This document shows positions 52,620 to 61,010 of a stretch of 64,000 bases of DNA, in pieces. The translations under genes were made by a program, and so were the position numbers. Each line of letters begins with the position of its first letter. The first letter of the stretch is position 1. Source of the stretch: JAQBVV01 sp965249205 (GTDB lineage Bacteria > Acidobacteriota > Vicinamibacteria > Vicinamibacterales > UBA2999); assembly GCA_965249205.1 (NCBI GenBank), contig CBDFLL010000006.1:372001-436000 (forward strand). The letters are read 5' to 3'. The notes below the pieces were generated by a model that was not told the origin of the DNA, did not search any database, and saw only the letters and a list, made by a program, of their open reading frames with translations.

Positions 52620-53268
52620 GATCAAGCGCGCGCAGGTGGCGGCGATCGCCGGCGTGGTGTATCCGCTCGTCAACGCGCTCGGTCACACGCTTCGGTGGCG
52701 CGTGGAAGGCTTGGAGCATCTCGACGCGATTCGCGCCTCTGGACGCCAGCCGGTCATGGCCTTCTGGCACGGCCGCATCCTGTCGGCGACCTTCTATTTT
52801 CGCCGCCGCGGCATCGTGGTGATCACCAGCGAGAACTTTGACGGCGAGTGGATCGCCCGCGTCATCGAGCGCTTCGGCTACCGCACCGCGCGCGGCTCGA
52901 CGTCGCGGGGAGGGCTCAAGGCCATGTTGCAGCTCGTGCGCGACATGGAGCGGGGCAGGCCCACAGGTTTTACGCTGGATGGACCTCGTGGACCCGCGCG
53001 CGTCGCGCAGCCAGGCGCACTCTGGCTGGCCCAGAAGAGTGGTCACCCCGTGCTGCCATTTCACCTCGAAGCCTCCCAGGCATGGACGCTCGGGAGCTGG
53101 GATCGGACACAGATTCCGCGGCCGTTCAGTACTGTTGCTCTGGTGGTCGGTGCGCCGATCGAGGTCCCGGCCGACGCGACCGACGCCGATGTCGAGCGGC
53201 ACCGGACCGAGCTTGAGGCGAGGCTTCAGACGCTCGAAGAGCGAGCCTTCGGCATCCTGGGCCGCTAG
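52591..53268 (+). CDS. DUF374-type lysophospholipid/lipid A acyltransferase-like protein
   Basis: Up to 225 residues from TTG 52591; TTG 52612 and GTG 52636 are in-frame alternatives, and the first two fall inside a heptamer repeat. The recognisable domain starts near IKRAQVAAIAGVVYPLVNALG, then PVMAFWHGRILSATFYFRRRGIVVITSENFDGEWIARVIERFGYRTARGSTSRGGLKAML (HX-type acyltransferase block) and GFTLDGPRGPARVAQPGALWLAQKSGHPVLPF. DUF374 proteins resemble late lipid A acyltransferases. Its stop codon TAG is the first three bases of a terminal repeat of the adjoining fold-back element, so its 3' end may have been altered by that insertion. Confidence 0.82.
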   Translation: MATDDWRLSWIKRAQVAAIAGVVYPLVNALGHTLRWRVEGLEHLDAIRASGRQPVMAFWHGRILSATFYFRRRGIVVITSENFDGEWIARVIERFGYRTARGSTSRGGLKAMLQLVRDMERGRPTGFTLDGPRGPARVAQPGALWLAQKSGHPVLPFHLEASQAWTLGSWDRTQIPRPFSTVALVVGAPIEVPADATDADVERHRTELEARLQTLEERAFGILGR

Positions 53269-53428
53269 TGTAGTGTCCGGGAAATAACTGGGCATTCGGC
53301 CGCCGCTGCATCCCGGCCGGTTGCGTTGCTCCTCCGTCGAATATGGCCAATATTCTCGGTCGTCGCGCCTTACCGGCCGGGCGCATCATCGCCCTCGATG
53401 CACCAGCTATTTCCCGGACACTACACTA
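53266..53428. mobile_element. 163-bp fold-back MITE-like element
   Basis: 26-base terminal inverted repeats, 53266-53291 and 53403-53428, differ at one position (TAGTGTAGTGTCCGGGAAAT followed by AACTGG or AGCTGG). The interior is also nearly palindromic (CCGGCCGGT with ACCGGCCGG, GAATAT with ATATTC), so the whole element can fold into one hairpin. It is too short for a transposase and is bounded by TA on each side, as expected of IS630/Tc1-type targets. It lies exactly between the acyltransferase stop and the SEC-C gene. Confidence 0.75.
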
Positions 53429-53436
53429 GATTCTGA

Positions 53437-53685
53437 CTACGGGACCTGGACGCCGTTGGCGTCGTGATAGTGGCCGTGATCCGCGGACCAGACGCGGGTC
53501 GCCGTTGATGTCTCTCCCGTAAACGACGCGAGTCCGGCGATCAAGGCGATCAGTACGGCTCCACCAACGGCAAAGAGCATCACCCGGCTCTGCGTGCCGC
53601 CGCTACGCTCCTTGGCTTCGCAGCATTTCTTGTACTTCTTGCCGCTGCCACACGTGCACAGATCGTTTCGTCCAGTCTTAGGCAT
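53437..53685 (-). CDS. SEC-C metal-binding motif protein with one membrane helix
   Basis: 82 residues. MPKTGRNDLCTCGSGKKYKKCCEAK is a classic SEC-C zinc motif (C10, C12, C21, C22) like the tail of SecA. A hydrophobic helix follows (VMLFAVGGAVLIALIAGLASF), then a short exported tail with SADHGHYHDANGVQVP, rich in His and Asp. The combination of SEC-C with a membrane anchor suggests a small membrane-tethered metal or SecB/ribosome-interacting protein. Function unknown. Confidence 0.8.
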   Translation of the reverse strand: MPKTGRNDLCTCGSGKKYKKCCEAKERSGGTQSRVMLFAVGGAVLIALIAGLASFTGETSTATRVWSADHGHYHDANGVQVP

Positions 53686-53791
53686 TCGTCCTTCCTGTTA
53701 TCGCCAGACTCTAGCGCAATTACTCGGCGTGAGTCCACGGGCGTCACAGCAGCGTCCGCCAGGGAGGCGCGCGAACTACAATCATCGGTAG

Positions 53792-54184
53792 ATGAGCGAT
53801 CACGAGCGGGGGGCTCCTGGGGAAACCGATCTGGCTGTCACCCTCCCAGACGATCACCCTGGCATGCTGGCCAAAGCGTTGCAGGCTCTGGGCGCGGCAG
53901 GGATCAATCTCGAGGGGCATGCCGAGATGAGCGGAGTCGTTCACGTGCTGACGAAAGACCTGGAGGCCAGCCGGACGGCGCTGGAAGCCGCCGGATTCAC
54001 GGTGGTTGGGGAACAGCCCGTCGTGCTTGTCACTCCTGAAGATCGCCCGGGCTCGGCAGCCGGCATCTATCGCCGTATCGCAGATGCCAAAGTCAACATC
54101 CGGTTCTGCTACCTGGCGACCCGTGACCGGCTCGTCATCGGCGCCGACGATCTCGAGGCACTTCGTGCTGCGCTGTCGGATTGA
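53792..54184 (+). CDS. Tandem ACT-domain protein
   Basis: 130 residues with two ACT-like halves: DLAVTLPDDHPGMLAKALQALGAAGINLEGHAEMSGVVHVLTKD, and QPVVLVTPEDRPGSAAGIYRRIADAKVNIRFCYLATRDRLVIGADDLEALRAAL. Both carry the xxPG ligand-turn. ACT domains bind amino acids or similar small ligands to regulate enzymes. No enzyme domain is attached, so it may be a stand-alone regulator. The next gene follows after 48 bases. Confidence 0.8.
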   Translation: MSDHERGAPGETDLAVTLPDDHPGMLAKALQALGAAGINLEGHAEMSGVVHVLTKDLEASRTALEAAGFTVVGEQPVVLVTPEDRPGSAAGIYRRIADAKVNIRFCYLATRDRLVIGADDLEALRAALSD

Positions 54185-54232
54185 CATAGCCGGGCGTGTG
54201 CGAGGCACGCCAGGGAAGCGGGGGTAGCATAC

Positions 54233-55279
54233 GTGGCGCTGGCCGTCTTCACGTCTCCGAGGTTTGTCGATCACCTGAACCCGCCCGGTCACCCCGAGCG
54301 CGTCGAGCGCGCCGAGGTGATGCAAGTCGTCGCGACGGAGTTTGATCGGCGCGGCGGTTCGGTCGTCGAGCCTCGCCCGGCCACCGACGTCGAACTCGGG
54401 CGGATTCACGACCAGGCGTACCTCGACCGGATCCGCGACACGGCCGGCCGGGCGACCGCGCTCGACCCCGACACCTTCACGTCGCCGGACACGTATGACG
54501 CGGCACTGCTGGCGGCTGGCGCCGTGCTGTCTGGTGTCGATCACGTGCTCGACGGTGGGCGAGGTTCGCGAGCGTTGGCGATGGTACGCCCCCCCGGACA
54601 CCATGCGGAGCGGGACCGCGCCATGGGCTTCTGCTTGTTCAACAACGTAGCGGTCGGCGCCGCCCACGCCCGCGCCCACGGTCTCAGAAGAGTGGCTGTC
54701 GTCGACTACGACGTGCACCATGGCAACGGCACGCAGCAGGCCTTCTACAGCGACGCGGCGGTGCTCTTTATTTCGTCACATCAGTTCCCCTTTTATCCGG
54801 GTAGCGGCGCCGCCGGGGAAATCGGGTCTGGCACCACTGACGGCGCTCGCGGCGGGATGGGCTTTACAGCGAACTTTCCGCTCGAGGCCGGCGCGACGGA
54901 TGCCGACTACGAGCGCGTCTATGGTGCAGTGGTCGGGATGCTTCAGGAGTTCCGGCCCGAATTGATTCTGCTGTCAGCCGGCTTCGACGCGCACGAGGAC
55001 GACCCGCTCGGGGGCATGCGGGTCACTGCGCCACAGTTCGGGCGGCTGACGGCACTGCTGGCGTCAGCCGCCGACGAGTGCTGCGAGGGGCGGCTGGTTG
55101 CGGTGACCGAAGGCGGCTACGACCTGAAGGCACTCGGCGCCTCGCTCACCAGCGTCGTCAACGTGCTCGACGGAACGACGGCGCTCGACGATTTGCCCAG
55201 GCCTGCGGGAGACACCCGTCGCGCCGAGACGTCGATCGCCGCGGCGCGGTCCCATCTCGGCCGATTCTGGACGATATAA
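54233..55279 (+). CDS. Histone deacetylase-superfamily protein (class II-like deacetylase)
   Basis: 348 residues, GTG start. The HDAC/acetoin-utilisation/acetylpolyamine amidohydrolase fold is clear: HPERVERAEVMQ, RPPGHHAERDRAMGFCLFNNVAVGAAHARAHGLRRVAVVDYDVHHGNGTQQAFYSD with the His-Asp charge relay and zinc Asp/His, then LILLSAGFDAHEDDPLGGMRVT (second zinc Asp) and VTEGGYDLKALGASL. Bacterial members deacetylate acetyl-lysine, acetylpolyamines or other acylamides; the substrate is not readable. Confidence 0.93.
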   Translation: MALAVFTSPRFVDHLNPPGHPERVERAEVMQVVATEFDRRGGSVVEPRPATDVELGRIHDQAYLDRIRDTAGRATALDPDTFTSPDTYDAALLAAGAVLSGVDHVLDGGRGSRALAMVRPPGHHAERDRAMGFCLFNNVAVGAAHARAHGLRRVAVVDYDVHHGNGTQQAFYSDAAVLFISSHQFPFYPGSGAAGEIGSGTTDGARGGMGFTANFPLEAGATDADYERVYGAVVGMLQEFRPELILLSAGFDAHEDDPLGGMRVTAPQFGRLTALLASAADECCEGRLVAVTEGGYDLKALGASLTSVVNVLDGTTALDDLPRPAGDTRRAETSIAAARSHLGRFWTI

Positions 55280-55280
55280 T
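55275..55280 (+). promoter_or_regulatory. Candidate -10 box upstream of leuS
   Basis: TATAAT overlaps the end of the deacetylase gene, 55 bases before leuS. No -35 match at proper spacing. Listed only because position fits a leuS-lptE-holA transcription start. Confidence 0.3.
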
Positions 55281-55334
55281 CATTGTTTCAGGCGTCAGGC
55301 TCGTCTCCTAACCCCGCAACGTGTACTCGGCACC

Positions 55335-57890
55335 ATGGATTACCGGCCGCAGAATCTAGATCGAAAGTGGCAACAGCGCTGGGCTGAGTCCCGCGCCTTT
55401 GAGGTCAGCGCCGACCCCTCTCGCCCGAAATTCTACTCGCTCGACATGTTCGCGTACCCGTCCGGGCATGCCCACATGGGCCACGTGCGTAACTACACGA
55501 TCGGGGACGTGATGGCGCGCACCAAGCGGATGCGCGGCTACAACGTGCTCTACCCGTTCGGGTGGGACGCCTTCGGACTTCCCGCCGAGAATGCCGCGAT
55601 CAAGGACGGGATCCATCCGGAAGCCTCTACGCGAGGCAATATCGCGCACATGAAGGGCCAGCTTCAGCGGCTCGGGATCAGTTACGCATGGGAGCGGGAG
55701 CTGGCGACGTGCGACCCCGAGTACTACAAGTGGAACCAGTGGCTCTTCATCCGGATGTTCGAGCGCGGCCTGGCGTACCGCAGGCGGTCCTCGGTGAACT
55801 GGTGCCCGAGCTGTAACACGGTGCTCGCCAACGAGCAGGTGGTGGACGGTGGCTGCTGGCGGTGCAGCACGCCGGTCGAGGTACGCGACCTCGAGCAATG
55901 GTTCTTCCGCATCACGGCGTTCGCCGACGAGCTGCTGGACGCGGCGTCGGATCTAGCTGGCTGGCCCGAGAAGGTCCTGACCATGCAGCGAAACTGGATC
56001 GGGCGCTCGGAAGGAGCGCGCGTCCGGTTCGCCATCGAAGGAGCCGTGGCGCCCGGTGCTGAGGCTGAGTCGATCGACGTGTTCACGACGCGCATCGATA
56101 CGATCTACGGCGCGACGTTTGTCTTGCTTGCGCCGGAGCATCCGCTGGTCGCCACGCTGGCGGCGAAGTCGGCGGACTCGCAGTCGCTCAGTCAACAGGC
56201 ACAGGCGTTTCGCGCGCAGGATCGCGCGGCGCGGATGAGCGGCGAGATCGAGAAGCAGGGTTTCGACACGGGCTTCCGCGCGATCAATCCGTTTACCAAC
56301 GAGGCTGTGCCGGTCTGGGTTGCGAACTTCGTGCTCGGGGAGTACGGCACGGGCGCGGTGATGGCGGTGCCGGCGCACGACCAGCGCGATTTCGAGTTTG
56401 CCCGGAAGTTCGATCTGCCGATACGCGTCGTCGTGACGCCCGACGGCCAGCCAGTGGCCTCCGACGGGATGACCGAGGCGGCCGAGGCCTATGGCACGCT
56501 CGTCGACTCCGGAGAGTACTCGGGCCTCCCGTCGGCCGACGCGCAGCGCAAGATGATTGCCGCGGCCGAGCAGCGCGGCGTCGGCGAGGGCACGGTGCAG
56601 TACCGGCTGAAGGACTGGGGCATTTCGCGCCAGCGTTACTGGGGCACGCCGATCCCGATGATCCATTGCGAGAAGGACGGCATCGTTCCGGTGCCAGACG
56701 ACCAGCTCCCGGTGGAGCTGCCGAAGGTCGCGGAGTTCAGCGGACGCGGCGACTCGCCGCTTGGCCAGGTGCCGGAGTTCGTGAACGTCCGGTGCCCGAA
56801 GTGCGCCGGCCCTGCCAGACGTGAAACGGACACGATGGACACGTTCGTCGACTCGTCCTGGTACTTTTACCGGTTCGCCGATCCTCGGAATAGCGGCATG
56901 CCGTTCGATCCGGCGGCCGTGAAGTACTGGCTTCCGGTCGATTTCTACGTAGGCGGCATCGAGCACGCGATTCTGCATCTGATCTACTCGCGCTTCTTCG
57001 CGCGCGTGTTCCGCGATCTTGGGTTAGTGGAACACAGTGAGCCGTTCAGCAAGCTGCTCACGCAGGGCATGGTGCTCAAGGACGGTGCCGTGATGTCAAA
57101 GTCGAAGGGGAATGTGATCGATCCGGACCTGATGATCCAGAAGTACGGTGCGGACGCTCTCAGGCTGTACATGATGTTCGTGGCGCCTCCTGACAAAGAG
57201 CTCGAGTGGACCGACAGCGGCCTGGAGGGGAGCTTCCGCTTCCTGGCGCGCGTCTGGCGCCTGGTCGATCACTGGTGCGAGATACTCGTTGGCGACGAGG
57301 CTGGCGGCGCTGACGCGTTCGCGTCGCTGAATCCAGCCGAGCGCGGTGTTCGGCGCAAGGCGCACGACACGATCCGACGCGTGACGGCCGACATCGAGGA
57401 GCGCCAGCAGCTCAATACGGCGGTCTCGGCGATGATGGAACTGGTCAACGAGCTCTACGTGTTCAGCGAGCAGTCGGCCATGGGTGCCCCTGGGCGTCGC
57501 GGTGCCGACGGCGGCAAGCAGAGCAGTCCGGAACGTCGGCAGACGGTCGCCGTGATGGGCGAGGCGCTGGAGGCGTTGGTACGCTTGCTCGCGCCCTTCG
57601 CGCCGCATGCGGCCGAAGAGATGTGGCAGCGCCTGGGTCACGAGGCGGACCTGGCGGCGGCGACGTGGCCGACCTACGACGCGACAGTGGCGAAGGCGGA
57701 CGAGATCGTCGTGCCGGTGCAGATCAACGGCAAGGTGCGAAGCCGCCTGTCGGTGGCGGCGGATATCTCGGAGCAGGAGCTTGAGAAACTGGCACTGGCG
57801 GATCCGACGATCCAGGGCTACACGACACGAAAGACGGTGAAGAGGGTGGTTGTCGCGAGGGGCAGACTCGTGTCGGTCGTGGTTCAATAG
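55335..57890 (+). CDS. leuS: Leucine--tRNA ligase
   Basis: 851 residues, class I synthetase. The HIGH motif appears in MFAYPSGHAHMGHVRNYTIGDVMAR and the KMSKS loop as GAVMSKSKGNVIDPD. The CP1 editing domain includes VFTTRIDTIYGATFVLLAPEHPLV (Thr-rich editing site) and AVMAVPAHDQRDFEFARKF. Zinc ribbon Cys pairs are in NWCPSCNTVLANEQVVDGGCWRCSTPVE. The C-terminal VQINGKVRSRLSVAADISEQELEKLALADPTIQGYTTRKTVKRVVVARGRLVSVVV tail is complete. Confidence 0.97.
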   Translation: MDYRPQNLDRKWQQRWAESRAFEVSADPSRPKFYSLDMFAYPSGHAHMGHVRNYTIGDVMARTKRMRGYNVLYPFGWDAFGLPAENAAIKDGIHPEASTRGNIAHMKGQLQRLGISYAWERELATCDPEYYKWNQWLFIRMFERGLAYRRRSSVNWCPSCNTVLANEQVVDGGCWRCSTPVEVRDLEQWFFRITAFADELLDAASDLAGWPEKVLTMQRNWIGRSEGARVRFAIEGAVAPGAEAESIDVFTTRIDTIYGATFVLLAPEHPLVATLAAKSADSQSLSQQAQAFRAQDRAARMSGEIEKQGFDTGFRAINPFTNEAVPVWVANFVLGEYGTGAVMAVPAHDQRDFEFARKFDLPIRVVVTPDGQPVASDGMTEAAEAYGTLVDSGEYSGLPSADAQRKMIAAAEQRGVGEGTVQYRLKDWGISRQRYWGTPIPMIHCEKDGIVPVPDDQLPVELPKVAEFSGRGDSPLGQVPEFVNVRCPKCAGPARRETDTMDTFVDSSWYFYRFADPRNSGMPFDPAAVKYWLPVDFYVGGIEHAILHLIYSRFFARVFRDLGLVEHSEPFSKLLTQGMVLKDGAVMSKSKGNVIDPDLMIQKYGADALRLYMMFVAPPDKELEWTDSGLEGSFRFLARVWRLVDHWCEILVGDEAGGADAFASLNPAERGVRRKAHDTIRRVTADIEERQQLNTAVSAMMELVNELYVFSEQSAMGAPGRRGADGGKQSSPERRQTVAVMGEALEALVRLLAPFAPHAAEEMWQRLGHEADLAAATWPTYDATVAKADEIVVPVQINGKVRSRLSVAADISEQELEKLALADPTIQGYTTRKTVKRVVVARGRLVSVVVQ

Positions 57891-57896
57891 GGGGAG

Positions 57897-58493
57897 ATGG
57901 TGCGTGGGACTGACGGGAGCGGAATTGTGGGTGCCACTGCAGCTAGCACTGTGAGGCACAGGGGGCTCGTGTTGTCGATGCTCCTGGTGGCAGGTCTGGC
58001 GATGTCCGGGTGCGGCTATGCGCTGGCCGGGCGCGGGACCTTCCTGCCCGAGTACATCACGGTCATTGGCATCCCGCAGTTGGTCAACAACAGCACGTTC
58101 TTTCAGGTGGAGCAGACGCTCACCGAAAAGATCCGCACCGAGTTCATCGGGCGCGGTCGGTACACGGTAATTCCGGCTCCCCAGGGCGCCGACGCTGTTG
58201 TTTCCGGGACGGTCAGTGCCATTTCGGTGCAACCGGTCGGCTTCACCGATCAGCAGCTCGCGTCGCGCTATCTGTTCACGCTGACGATGGACGTGGAGTT
58301 CACCGACTCGCGAACCAGTGAGGTGCTCTGGTCAAACAGCGCGCTGACGTTTCGCGAGGAATACGAACTCAGCACACGCAGCGACCAGGCGCTGGAAGGT
58401 GCGACCTTTCTCAGCCAGGAGCGCAGCTCCTTCGATAGGATTGCCGATGATGTGGCCAGTACGGTCGTGACGGCGATCGTCGAGGCGTTTTAG
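57897..58493 (+). CDS. lptE: LPS-assembly lipoprotein LptE
   Basis: 198 residues, 7 bases after leuS. A lipoprotein signal (RGLVLSMLLVAGLAMSGCGYALAG) gives the lipid-modified Cys39 followed by GYALAGRGTFLPEYITVIGIPQLVNNSTFFQVEQTLTEKIRTEFIGRGRYTVI, the LptE/RlpB family pattern, and a beta-rich remainder (DAVVSGTVSAISVQPVGF, TLTMDVEFTDSRTSEVLWSN). LptE plugs the LptD barrel that delivers LPS to the outer leaflet. The leuS-lptE-holA order is common, but here holA is about 1.3 kb away. Confidence 0.9.
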   Translation: MVRGTDGSGIVGATAASTVRHRGLVLSMLLVAGLAMSGCGYALAGRGTFLPEYITVIGIPQLVNNSTFFQVEQTLTEKIRTEFIGRGRYTVIPAPQGADAVVSGTVSAISVQPVGFTDQQLASRYLFTLTMDVEFTDSRTSEVLWSNSALTFREEYELSTRSDQALEGATFLSQERSSFDRIADDVASTVVTAIVEAF

Positions 58494-58859
58494 CTCCCTC
58501 GCGCGTGGTCCCCCGCCACGCCGCCCTCGTCCGGCGCTCGGTTCCCGCCTTCGCGCAGAGCGCTTCGACGTGGCAGGCCGCTCGGCGGGACATCGACCTC
58601 CACTCATACCCTTCCGCTCCCACCGCGAGTAGTACCCACTTCCAGCGCCGGCCATCGCAGCATGCACCGACAGTGCTGACTCACGCGTCACGGATCGCCC
58701 AGACCGATCTTGGGCCAGCGTCTCTGAGGCTAACGCCAATTGAAAATTGGGCGTTCAGGACTCGTTGAAGTTGCCCATTCACCGGGATAGACTGCGACCG
58801 CGATCTGAATATCGAACTATCGAGTTCAGCTGAATTCTTAGACCGACAGCCCAATTGCC
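58494..58859. other. 366-bp noncoding gap between lptE and the GNAT gene
   Basis: I see no convincing gene. Short frames here have no recognisable domain. A bulged inverted repeat, AACGCCAATT and AATTGGGCGTT around a GAA loop (58732-58755), could form a small hairpin. The part after about 58740 is visibly more AT-rich than the surrounding genes. The gap breaks the usual lptE-holA adjacency and may be a remnant of inserted DNA. Confidence 0.5.
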
Positions 58860-59345
58860 ATGGACATCGCTGTATCCATCCGAAGCGCCCTTGCTTCCGA
58901 CCACGGGCAGCTGGCGCCCCTTTTCGACGAGCTCGATAGATTGCATCGCGATGGCGCGCCGTGGCTACTCCAAGAGCCGGATCGAAACCCTCGTCCCCTC
59001 GCATGGCTCGAAGCGCTACTCGCCGATCCCAACTCCGCAGTCCTCGTCGCAGACGCTGGCACATGCGTCGGAGTCGCCACCATCCACCTCCGCGCCCCGC
59101 CAGCTGTCTCGGTATTCATTCCGCAGCAGCATGCTGTCATCAACGATATTGTCGTTCACACCGATTGGCGCCGTAGGGGCATCGCCCGCAAGCTGTACGA
59201 CGCCTGCGAGGCCTGGGGCCGAGCGCGGAAAGCCTCATGGGTCGAAGTCAACGTGTACGACTTCAACACGGACGCATTCGACTTCTACACGGGCATCGGC
59301 TTCGGCACGACCATGCGCAAGATGCGGAAAACGCTCGACGAATGA
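58860..59345 (+). CDS. GNAT-family N-acetyltransferase
   Basis: 161 residues. The acetyl-CoA fold is seen in NSAVLVADAGTCVGVATIHL, AVINDIVVHTDWRRRGIARKLYDACEAWGRARKASWVEVNVYDFNTDAFDFYTGIGFGTTMRKMRKTL, with the RRRGIA pyrophosphate loop (motif A) and the C-terminal YxxxGF motif. The substrate is unknown: amino-group acetylation of a protein, peptide or small molecule. It interrupts the leuS-lptE-holA order together with flanking noncoding stretches, which suggests insertion by horizontal transfer or rearrangement. Confidence 0.88.
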   Translation: MDIAVSIRSALASDHGQLAPLFDELDRLHRDGAPWLLQEPDRNPRPLAWLEALLADPNSAVLVADAGTCVGVATIHLRAPPAVSVFIPQQHAVINDIVVHTDWRRRGIARKLYDACEAWGRARKASWVEVNVYDFNTDAFDFYTGIGFGTTMRKMRKTLDE

Positions 59346-59791
59346 ACCTGGCTCCCCACGCGTGGGACTCATGGGAGCGTATGGTGTCTGTACCGGTCCC
59401 ACGCCAACACGCGCGGAGCGGTTTAACTTCGGTTGCAGCTGACAGGGAACCTCCTTCGATAGAGTAGACACTTCCTCCTATCAGGGGAGGTGTCCCATGT
59501 CGCGAGCAAGCCCTGGGAACTGAGTGCGGACGTTACACCTCGACCGCAGGGCTCATTTGAGTTGGCGACCCGAAGCAGGTGGTGCACGGCGGGGCCGCCC
59601 CGCCCGCGCCGCAGGCGCCACTCACGTGACAGATGTTTTTGGCGCCGAGCCGGGGCCCCCGCCGCGAACGCTTGCGCGGTGGGGTGGTGAGCACGGGTGG
59701 GGCTGCCGGGCGACAGGACCTGCGATCAGGTCAACTCGGGGGTGCTCGAGGATGGACTTCTCCCCGTGTGCCCGCGATATCATCTGGACTC
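59346..59791. other. 446-bp noncoding gap between the GNAT gene and holA
   Basis: No gene is recognised. An imperfect hairpin at 59467-59494 (GACACTTCCTCC against GGGGAGGTGTC) is followed within two bases by an ATG and a seven-codon reading frame, which resembles the leader-plus-start region of a decayed insertion element or transposase gene. A GC-rich stretch follows near 59580-59720. The part before holA may hold its promoter. Confidence 0.45.
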
Positions 59792-60727
59792 GTGCCCCCC
59801 TTGACCCCCGCCGCGCTGCGAACGCAGATTGCCTCTGGAGAGACCGCGCCCCTCTATGCCCTTGTCGGCGAAGACGACGTGGAGAAGTCGGCTGTGGCCG
59901 CCGAGTTTGCGGACATGGTGGACGAGGGACTGCAGGCGTTCAACGTGGATCGGCTGCACGGCGGGGAGATGAAGGTGGCGGATCTGGTGGACGCGACCGC
60001 CACGCTGCCGATGATGTCCCCGCGCCGGATTGTCGTTGTGCTGGAGGCGGAGAGGCTGCTAATCCCCAAGCGTGAATCCAAGGCGGCCGACGCGGAGCAG
60101 GAGCAGCTTGAGGCGTTTCTGAAGGCTCCACCCCCACACGCGACGACGGTGTTTGTCTGCGGTGCTGTTGATCAGCGTCGGCGCGCGGTGAAGCTGCTGA
60201 TGAAGGAAGCGCACGTGGTCGATTGCGGGACGATCGGCAACGACCGCGATGCGGAGCGTTGGGTGAAGGCTCGCGCTCTCGCGCTGGGGGTCTCGCTGGA
60301 GGCTGCCGCGGTCACGGCGCTGGTTCAGCGCGCGGGTCTCGATATTGTCCGATTACGCGGGGGGCTCGAACGCCTCGCTCTTTACGCGGCGGGACAGCCG
60401 ACCATTGCCGCCGCCGACGTGCGGCAGGTGGTGGCGGCGGGTCCGGAGGCGCAGGCGGATTTTGGGATCGCCAACGCGATCAAGCGCAACGACGCGGCGA
60501 CTGCGCTGCGGGAACTGGGGCTGGCGCTCGACGCCGGCGCGATGCCGGTGATGCTCATGGGGCAGTTGCGATGGGTTGCCGAGCACCTGCCGGCGCCGCG
60601 GCTGACGCGCGCGGTCGAGGCGCTGTTTCGCACGGACCTGGCACTCAAGTCGTCTGGCGGAGAGCCGCGCGTCCTGCTTGAGCGGTTGGTGATGGAGCTG
60701 TGCGAGGAGAGGAAGAGAACCGCTTAG
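59792..60727 (+). CDS. holA: DNA polymerase III delta subunit
   Basis: About 311 residues from GTG 59792 (the open frame extends upstream but is GC-rich filler). ETAPLYALVGEDDVEKSAVAAEFADMVDEGLQAFNVDRLHGGEM, TLPMMSPRRIVVVLEAERLL and the following HATTVFVCGAVDQRRRAVKLLMKEAHVVDCGTI are the HolA N-terminal domain. AQADFGIANAIKRNDAATALRELGLALDAGAMPVMLMGQLRWVAEHLPAPRLTRAVEALFRTDLALKSSGGEPRVLLERLVMELC is the C-terminal collar domain. It opens the sliding clamp in the clamp loader. Converges with rpsT by 4 bases. Confidence 0.9.
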   Translation: MPPLTPAALRTQIASGETAPLYALVGEDDVEKSAVAAEFADMVDEGLQAFNVDRLHGGEMKVADLVDATATLPMMSPRRIVVVLEAERLLIPKRESKAADAEQEQLEAFLKAPPPHATTVFVCGAVDQRRRAVKLLMKEAHVVDCGTIGNDRDAERWVKARALALGVSLEAAAVTALVQRAGLDIVRLRGGLERLALYAAGQPTIAAADVRQVVAAGPEAQADFGIANAIKRNDAATALRELGLALDAGAMPVMLMGQLRWVAEHLPAPRLTRAVEALFRTDLALKSSGGEPRVLLERLVMELCEERKRTA

Positions 60728-60993
60728 GCGGAGGCTCTGGCGATGCCCGCGCCCAAGCGCGACTTGTAGCGGCTTGCGGTGTTCGCGTGGATGATGCCCT
60801 TGGTGGCCATCTTGTCCACGATCGACACGGTCTTGCCCAGTGCGGCGCTGGCGCCAGCCACATCCTTGGCGTCAATCAACGCGTGGATGGACTTCAGCGT
60901 GCTCCGCATCCTAGATCGCAGCTGACGGTTGTGCTCCCGGTGCTTGACGTTCTGTCTGTGTGCCTTGAGGCCTGACTTAGTTCGCTTTGCCAT
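60724..60993 (-). CDS. rpsT: 30S ribosomal protein S20
   Basis: 89 residues, very basic. AKRTKSGLKAHRQNVKHREHNRQLRSRMRSTLKSIHALIDAKDVAGASAALGKTVSIVDKMATKGIIHANTASRYKSRLGAGI is the S20 pattern, with the conserved KGIIHxNxAxRxKSRL end. S20 binds 16S rRNA helix 44 and the 5' domain. The holA-rpsT neighbourhood is conserved in many bacteria. Confidence 0.96.
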   Translation of the reverse strand: MAKRTKSGLKAHRQNVKHREHNRQLRSRMRSTLKSIHALIDAKDVAGASAALGKTVSIVDKMATKGIIHANTASRYKSRLGAGIARASA

Positions 60994-61010
60994 GAAGCGG
61001 TTATTGTAAC

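Noticed and set aside
58332..58739. Minus-strand 135-codon ORF overlapping lptE
   Set aside because: Lies antisense to lptE for half its length and has low-complexity Arg/Ser/Gly composition typical of high-GC shadow frames.
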